NCBI GenBank assembly: GCA_911728455.2
Contig: OU452223.1
Coordinates: forward strand, 13,801,423-13,865,422
Reading direction: 5' to 3'
From: Marthasterias glacialis
Lineage: Eukaryota; Echinodermata; Asteroidea; Forcipulatida; Asteriidae
DNA: 64,000 nt
Position numbers and translations under genes: made by a program
Notes under the pieces: model-generated
What the model saw: only the letters and a program-made list of their open reading frames with translations
What the model was told of the DNA's origin: nothing
Databases searched by the model: none
Shown: positions 58,335 to 64,000 of the stretch, piece by piece
Layout of the letters: the number at the start of each line of letters is the position of its first letter
Position numbering within the stretch: position 1 is the first letter of the stretch

Positions 58335-59310
58335 CCCAACTCGCGTTATTTCGGGAGCTAGCCAACTTTTCCGGCCATCTTGATGACGTCAGAGTTGACC
58401 TAAATATTGCTATTTGCCCAAATATTGCGAATTGACCCCTTCCCCACACACAAACCCTCTTCAGTGATATCTACTCTATCATTTTCTATCATAAAATCGC
58501 ATAAAAATTTTTTGACCAAAATGGCGGGTGCTCACAGGGAGCTCCCTGTGAGAAATTTGTAATTTTTGACCCCTTTTGAAAAGTGCTTTTCATGGAATCA
58601 GTGGATGCGGGCGGCTCTTCGGAGACGTGTCCAACAAACTAGAGGTCCCAACTCGCGTTATTTCGGGAGCTAGCCAACTTTTCCGGCCATCTTGATGACG
58701 TCAGAGTTGACCTAAATATTGCTATTTGCCCAAATATTGCGAATTGACCCCTTCCCCACACACAAACCCTCTTCAGTGATATCTACTCTATCATTTTCTA
58801 TCATAAAATCGCATAAAAAATTTTTGACCAAAATGGCGGGTGCTCACAGGGAGCTCCCTGTGAGAAATTTGTAATTTTTGACCCCTTTTGAAAAGTGCTT
58901 TTCATGGAATCAGTGGATGCGGGCGGCTCTTCGGAGACGTGTCCAACAAACTAGAGGTCCCAACTCGCGTTATTTCGGGAGCTAGCCAACTTTTCCGGCC
59001 ATCTTGATGACGTCAGAGTTGACCTAAATATTGCTATTTGCCCAAATATTGCGAATTGACCCCTTCCCCACACACAAACCCTCTTCAGTGATATCTACTC
59101 TATCATTTTCTATCATAAAATCGCATAAAAATTTTTTGACCAAAATGGCGGGTGCTCACAGGGAGCTCCCTGTGAGAAATTTGTAATTTTTGACCCCTTT
59201 TGAAAAGTGCTTTTCATGGAATCAGTGGATGCGGGCGGCTCTTCGGAGACGTGTCCAACAAACTAGAGGTCCCAACTCGCGTTATTTCGGGAGCTAGCCA
59301 ACTTTTCCGG

Positions 59311-60520
59311 CCATCTTTATGACGTCAGAGTTGACCTAAATATTGCTATTTGCCCAAATATTGCGAATTGACCCCTTCCCCACACACAAACCCTCTTCAG
59401 TGATATCTACTCTATCATTTTCTATCATAAAATCGCATAAAAATTTTTTGACCAAAATGGCGGGTGCTCACAGGGAGCTCCCTGTGAGAAATTTGTAATT
59501 TTTGACCCCTTTTGAAAAGTGCTTTTCATGGAATCAGTGGATGCGGGCGGCTCTTCGGAGACGTGTCCAACAAACTACAGGTCCCAACTCGCGTTATTTC
59601 GGGAGCTAGCCAACTTTTCCGGCCATCTTGATGACGTCAGAGTTGACCTAAATATTGCTATTTGCCCAAATATTGCGAATTGACCCCTTCCCCACACACA
59701 AACCCTCTTCAGTGATATCTACTCTATCATTTTCTATCATAAAATCGCATAAAAATTTTTTGACCAAAATGGCGGGTGCTCACAGGGAGCTCCCTGTGAG
59801 AAATTTGTAATTTTTGACCCCTTTTGAAAAGTGCTTTTCATGGAATCAGTGGATGCGGGCGGCTCTTCGGAGACGTGTCCAACAAACTAGAGGTCCCAAC
59901 TCGCGTTATTTCGGGAGCTAGCCAACTTTTCCGGCCATCTTGATGACGTCAGAGTTGACCTAAATATTGCTATTTGCCCAAATATTGCGAATTGACCCCT
60001 TCCCCACACACAAACCCTCTTCAGTGATATCTACTCTATCATTTTCTATCATAAAATCGCATAAAAATTTTTTGACCAAAATGGCGGGTGCTCACAGGGA
60101 GCTCCCTGTGAGAAATTTGTAATTTTTGACCCCTTTTGAAAAGTGCTTTTCATGGAATCAGTGGATGCGGGCGGCTCTTCGGAGACGTGTCCAACAAACT
60201 AGAGGTCCCAACTCGCGTTATTTCGGGAGCTAGCCAACTTTTCCGGCCATCTTTATGACGTCAGAGTTGACCTAAATATTGCTATTTGCCCAAATATTGC
60301 GAATTGACCCCTTCCCCACACACAAACCCTCTTCAGTGATATCTACTCTATCATTTTCTATCATAAAATCGCATAAAAATTTTTTGACCAAAATGGCGGG
60401 TGCTCACAGGGAGCTACCTGTGAGAAATTTGTAATTTTTGACCCCTTTTGAAAAGTGCTTTTCATGGAATCAGTGGATGCGGGCGGCTCTTCGGAGACGT
60501 GTCCAACAAACTACAGGTCC
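59311..60520 (+). repeat. Three-monomer higher-order repeat (936 bp)
   Basis: CCATCTTTATGACG at 59311 and 60247, and AAACTACAGG at 59571 and 60507, are each 936 bp apart. Confidence 0.8.
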
Positions 60521-63500
60521 CAACTCGCGTTATTTCGGGAGCTAGCCAACTTTTCCGGCCATCTTGATGACGTCAGAGTTGACCTAAATATTGCTATTTG
60601 CCCAAATATTGCGAATTGACCCCTTCCCCACACACAAACCCTCTTCAGTGATATCTACTCTATCATTTTCTATCATAAAATCGCATAAAAATTTTTTGAC
60701 CAAAATGGCGGGTGCTCACAGGGAGCTCCCTGTGAGAAATTTGTAATTTTTGACCCCTTTTGAAAAGTGCTTTTCATGGAATCAGTGGATGCGGGCGGCT
60801 CTTCGGAGACGTGTCCAACAAACTAGAGGTCCCAACTCGCGTTATTTCGGGAGCTAGCCAACTTTTCCGGCCATCTTGATGACGTCAGAGTTGACCTAAA
60901 TATTGCTATTTGCCCAAATATTGCGAATTGACCCCTTCCCCACACACAAACCCTCTTCAGTGATATCTACTCTATCATTTTCTATCATAAAATCGCATAA
61001 AAATTTTTTGACCAAAATGGCGGGTGCTCACAGGGAGCTCCCTGTGAGAAATTTGTAATTTTTGACCCCTTTTGAAAAGTGCTTTTCATGGAATCAGTGG
61101 ATACGGGCGGCTCTTCGGAGACGTGTCCAACAAACTAGAGGTCCCAACTCGCGTTATTTCGGGAGCTAGCCAACTTTTCCGGCCATCTTGATGACGTCAG
61201 AGTTGACCTAAATATTGCTATTTGCCCAAATATTGCGAATTGACCCCTTCCCCACACACAAACCCTCTTCAGTGATATCTACTCTATCATTTTCTATCAT
61301 AAAATCGCATAAAAATTTTTTGACCAAAATGGCGGGTGCTCACAGGGAGCTCCCTGTGAGAAATTTGTAATTTTTGACCCCTTTTGAAAAGTGCTTTTCA
61401 TGGAATCAGTGGATGCGGGCGGCTCTTCGGAGACGTGTCCAACAAACTAGAGGTCCCAACTCGCGTTATTTCGGGAGCTAGCCAACTTTTCCGGCCATCT
61501 TGATGACGTCAGAGTTGACCTAAATATTGCTATTTGCCCAAATATTGCGAATTGACCCCTTCCCCACACACAAACCCTCTTCAGTGATATCTACTCTATC
61601 ATTTTCTATCATAAAATCGCATAAAAATTTTTTGACCAAAATGGCGGGTGCTCACAGGGAGCTCCCTGTGAGAAATTTGTAATTTTTGACCCCTTTTGAA
61701 AAGTGCTTTTCATGGAATCAGTGGATGCGGGCGGCTCTTCGGAGACGTGTCCAACAAACTAGAGGTCCCAACTCGCGTTATTTCGGGAGCTAGCCAACTT
61801 TTCCGGCCATCTTGATGACGTCAGAGTTGACCTAAATATTGCTATTTGCCCAAATATTGCGAATTGACCCCTTCCCCACACACAAACCCTCTTCAGTGAT
61901 ATCTACTCTATCATTTTCTATCATAAAATCGCATAAAAATTTTTTGACCAAAATGGCGGGTGCTCACAGGGAGCTCCCTGTGAGAAATTTGTAATTTTTG
62001 ACCCCTTTTGAAAAGTGCTTTTCATGGAATCAGTGGATGCGGGCGGCTCTTCGGAGACGTGTCCAACAAACTAGAGGTCCCAACTCGCGTTATTTCGGGA
62101 GCTAGCCAACTTTTCCGGCCATCTTGATGACGTCAGAGTTGACCTAAATATTGCTATTTGCCCAAATATTGCGAATTGACCCCTTCCCCACACACAAACC
62201 CTCTTCAGTGATATCTACTCTATCATTTTCTATCATAAAATCGCCTAAAAAAATTTTGACCAAAATGGCGGGTGCTCACAGGGAGCTCCCTGTGAGAAAT
62301 TTGTAATTTTTGACCCCTTTTGAAAAGTGCTTTTCATGGAATCAGTGGATGCGGGCGGCTCTTCGGAGACGTGTCCAACAAACTAGAGGTCCCAACTCGC
62401 GTTATTTCGGGAGCTAGCCAACTTTTCCGGCCATCTTGATGACGTCAGAGTTGACCTAAATATTGCTATTTGCCCAAATATTGCGAATTGACCCCTTCCC
62501 CACACACAAACCCTCTTCAGTGATATCTACTCTATCATTTTCTATCATAAAATCGCATAAAAAATTTTTGACCAAAATGGCGGGTGCTCACAGGGAGCTC
62601 CCTGTGAGAAATTTGTAATTTTTGACCCCTTTTGAAAAGTGCTTTTCATGGAATCAGTGGATGCGGGCGGCTCTTCGGAGACGTGTCCAACAAACTAGAG
62701 GTCCCAACTCGCGTTATTTCGGGAGCTAGCCAACTTTTCCGGCCATCTTGATGACGTCAGAGTTGACCTAAATATTGCTATTTGCCCAAATATTGCGAAT
62801 TGACCCCTTCCCCACACACAAACCCTCTTCAGTGATATCTACTCTATCATTTTCTATCATAAAATCGCATAAAATTTTTTTGACCAAAATGGCGGGTGCT
62901 CACAGGGGAGCTCCCTGTGAGAAATTTGTAATTTTTGACCCCTTTTGAAAAGTGCTTTTCATGGAATCAGTGGATGCGGGCGGCTCTTCGGAGACGTGTC
63001 CAACAAACTAGAGGTCCCAACTCGCGTTATTTCGGGAGCTAGCCAACTTTTCCGGCCATCTTGATGACGTCAGAGTTGACCTAAATATTGCTATTTGCCC
63101 AAATATTGCGAATTGACCCCTTCCCCACACACAAACCCTCTTCAGTGATATCTACTCTATCATTTTCTATCATAAAATCGCATAAAAATTTTTTGACCAA
63201 AATGGCGGGTGCTCACAGGGAGCTCCCTGTGAGAAATTTGTCATTTTTGACCCCTTTTGAAAAGTGCTTTTCATGGAATCAGTGGATGCGGGCGGCTCTT
63301 CGGAGACGTGTCCAACAAACTAGAGGTCCCAACTCGCGTTATTTCGGGAGCTAGCCAACTTTTCCGGCCATCTTGATGACGTCAGAGTTGACCTAAATAT
63401 TGCTATTTGCCCAAATATTGCGAATTGACCCCTTCCCCACACACAAACCCTCTTCAGTGATATCTACTCTATCATTTTCTATCATAAAATCGCATAAAAA

Positions 63501-64000
63501 TTTTTTGACCAAAATGGCGGGTGCTCACAGGGAGCTCCCTGTGAGAAATTTGTAATTTTTGACCCCTTTTGAAAAGTGCTTTTCATGGAATCAGTGGATG
63601 CGGGCGGCTCTTCGGAGACGTGTCCAACAAACTAGAGGTCCCAACTCGCGTTATTTCGGGAGCTAGCCAACTTTTCCGGCCATCTTGATGACGTCAGAGT
63701 TGACCTAAATATTGCTATTTGCCCAAATATTGCGAATTGACCCCTTCCCCACACACAAACCCTCTTCAGTGATATCTACTCTATCATTTTCTATCATAAA
63801 ATCGCATAAAAATTTTTTGACCAAAATGGCGGGTGCTCACAGGGAGCTCCCTGTGAGAAATTTGTAATTTTTGACCCCTTTTGAAAAGTGCTTTTCATGG
63901 AATCAGTGGATGCGGGCGGCTCTTCGGAGACGTGTCCAACAAACTAGAGGTCCCAACTCGCGTTATTTCGGGAGCTAGCCAACTTTTCCGGCCATCTTGA

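Larger units (their letters stand above)
38585..64000 (+). repeat. 312-bp satellite array, about 80 monomers, continuing past the right edge
   Basis: One monomer of 310-313 bp repeats head to tail for over 25 kb at very high identity. In order it holds TTGACCAAAATGGCGGGTG, a 22-bp palindrome, GAAAAGTGCTTTTC, GGATGCGGGCGGCTCTTCGG, GGGAGCTAGCCAAC, CCGGCCATCTTGATGACGTCA, a doubled AAATATTGC phrase, CCCCTTCCCCACACAC, and TAAAATCGCATAAAA with an A/T run of variable length. The first monomer (38585-38880) is strongly diverged, monomers to about 40960 carry older variants (GCTAGCGAAC, GCTAACGAGC), and the rest are near identical. Frames such as 40381-40572 (minus) or 63088-63354 are by-products. Confidence 0.98.

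Noticed and set aside
39846..63354. Small frames in the 312-bp satellite
   Set aside because: They recur with the monomer, end at its fixed stops and are not multiples of a coding repeat. The monomer length varies by 1-2 bp through A/T runs, which would break any frame.
38585..64000. CRISPR array
   Set aside because: The repeat unit is 312 bp with no short repeats separating unique spacers. The context is eukaryotic and no cas genes are present.

Overview
The window looks like repeat-rich, AT-leaning nuclear DNA from a metazoan, most plausibly a marine invertebrate. The grounds are spliceosomal GT-AG signals, animal-type Penelope-like and integrase-bearing transposon remains, and very long satellite arrays. 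The species cannot be fixed from sequence alone. There is no bacterial organisation (no operons, no ribosome-binding-site pattern), and I find no intact host protein-coding gene. Nearly all long open frames are frames through tandem repeats or pieces of dead transposons.

Layout, left to right. 1-2285 is a 12-bp minisatellite. 2290-4000 holds about four tandem copies of an exon/intron-like module of roughly 0.45 kb. 4046-9147 is a large head-to-head inverted composite of Penelope-like element (PLE) fragments. Its two arms diverge from a 0.5-kb core of four hairpins (5924-6447), and the outer edges carry ~105-bp direct repeats. 9768-13530 is a tandem array of a ~890-bp unit. 13793-16806 is a decayed mobile gene with a Gag-like capsid piece, a CCHC knuckle, two integrase pieces and a PHD-finger piece, but no reverse transcriptase. 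16900-25500 is mostly AT-rich spacer with dispersed repeats and a foldback element (24019-24902). 25590-29835 is a ~187-bp satellite. It is interrupted by a 544-bp foldback transposon with a perfect 9-bp target duplication, and the same satellite occurs as two units inside the PLE composite. 29937-30842 is another foldback element. 31000-38500 is spacer with repeated exon-like modules, one candidate terminal exon (33120-33304), a 21-bp palindromic repeat and an (AAAC)n tract.

38585 to the right edge (more than 25 kb) is one head-to-tail satellite with a monomer of about 312 bp, about 80 copies. Nearly every monomer carries a perfect 22-bp palindrome and a perfect TGACGTCA (CRE-type) site. Shared variants reveal nested higher-order repeats of 3, 4 and 7 monomers, and one chimeric truncated unit occurs twice, 6,674 bp apart.

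The genes do not work together as a pathway; the region is a heterochromatin-like mosaic of nested transposons and satellites. The most distinctive features are the PLE hairpin-centred palindrome, the apparent link between the PLE 3' end and the 187-bp satellite, and the palindrome/CRE-bearing 312-bp satellite with its higher-order structure.
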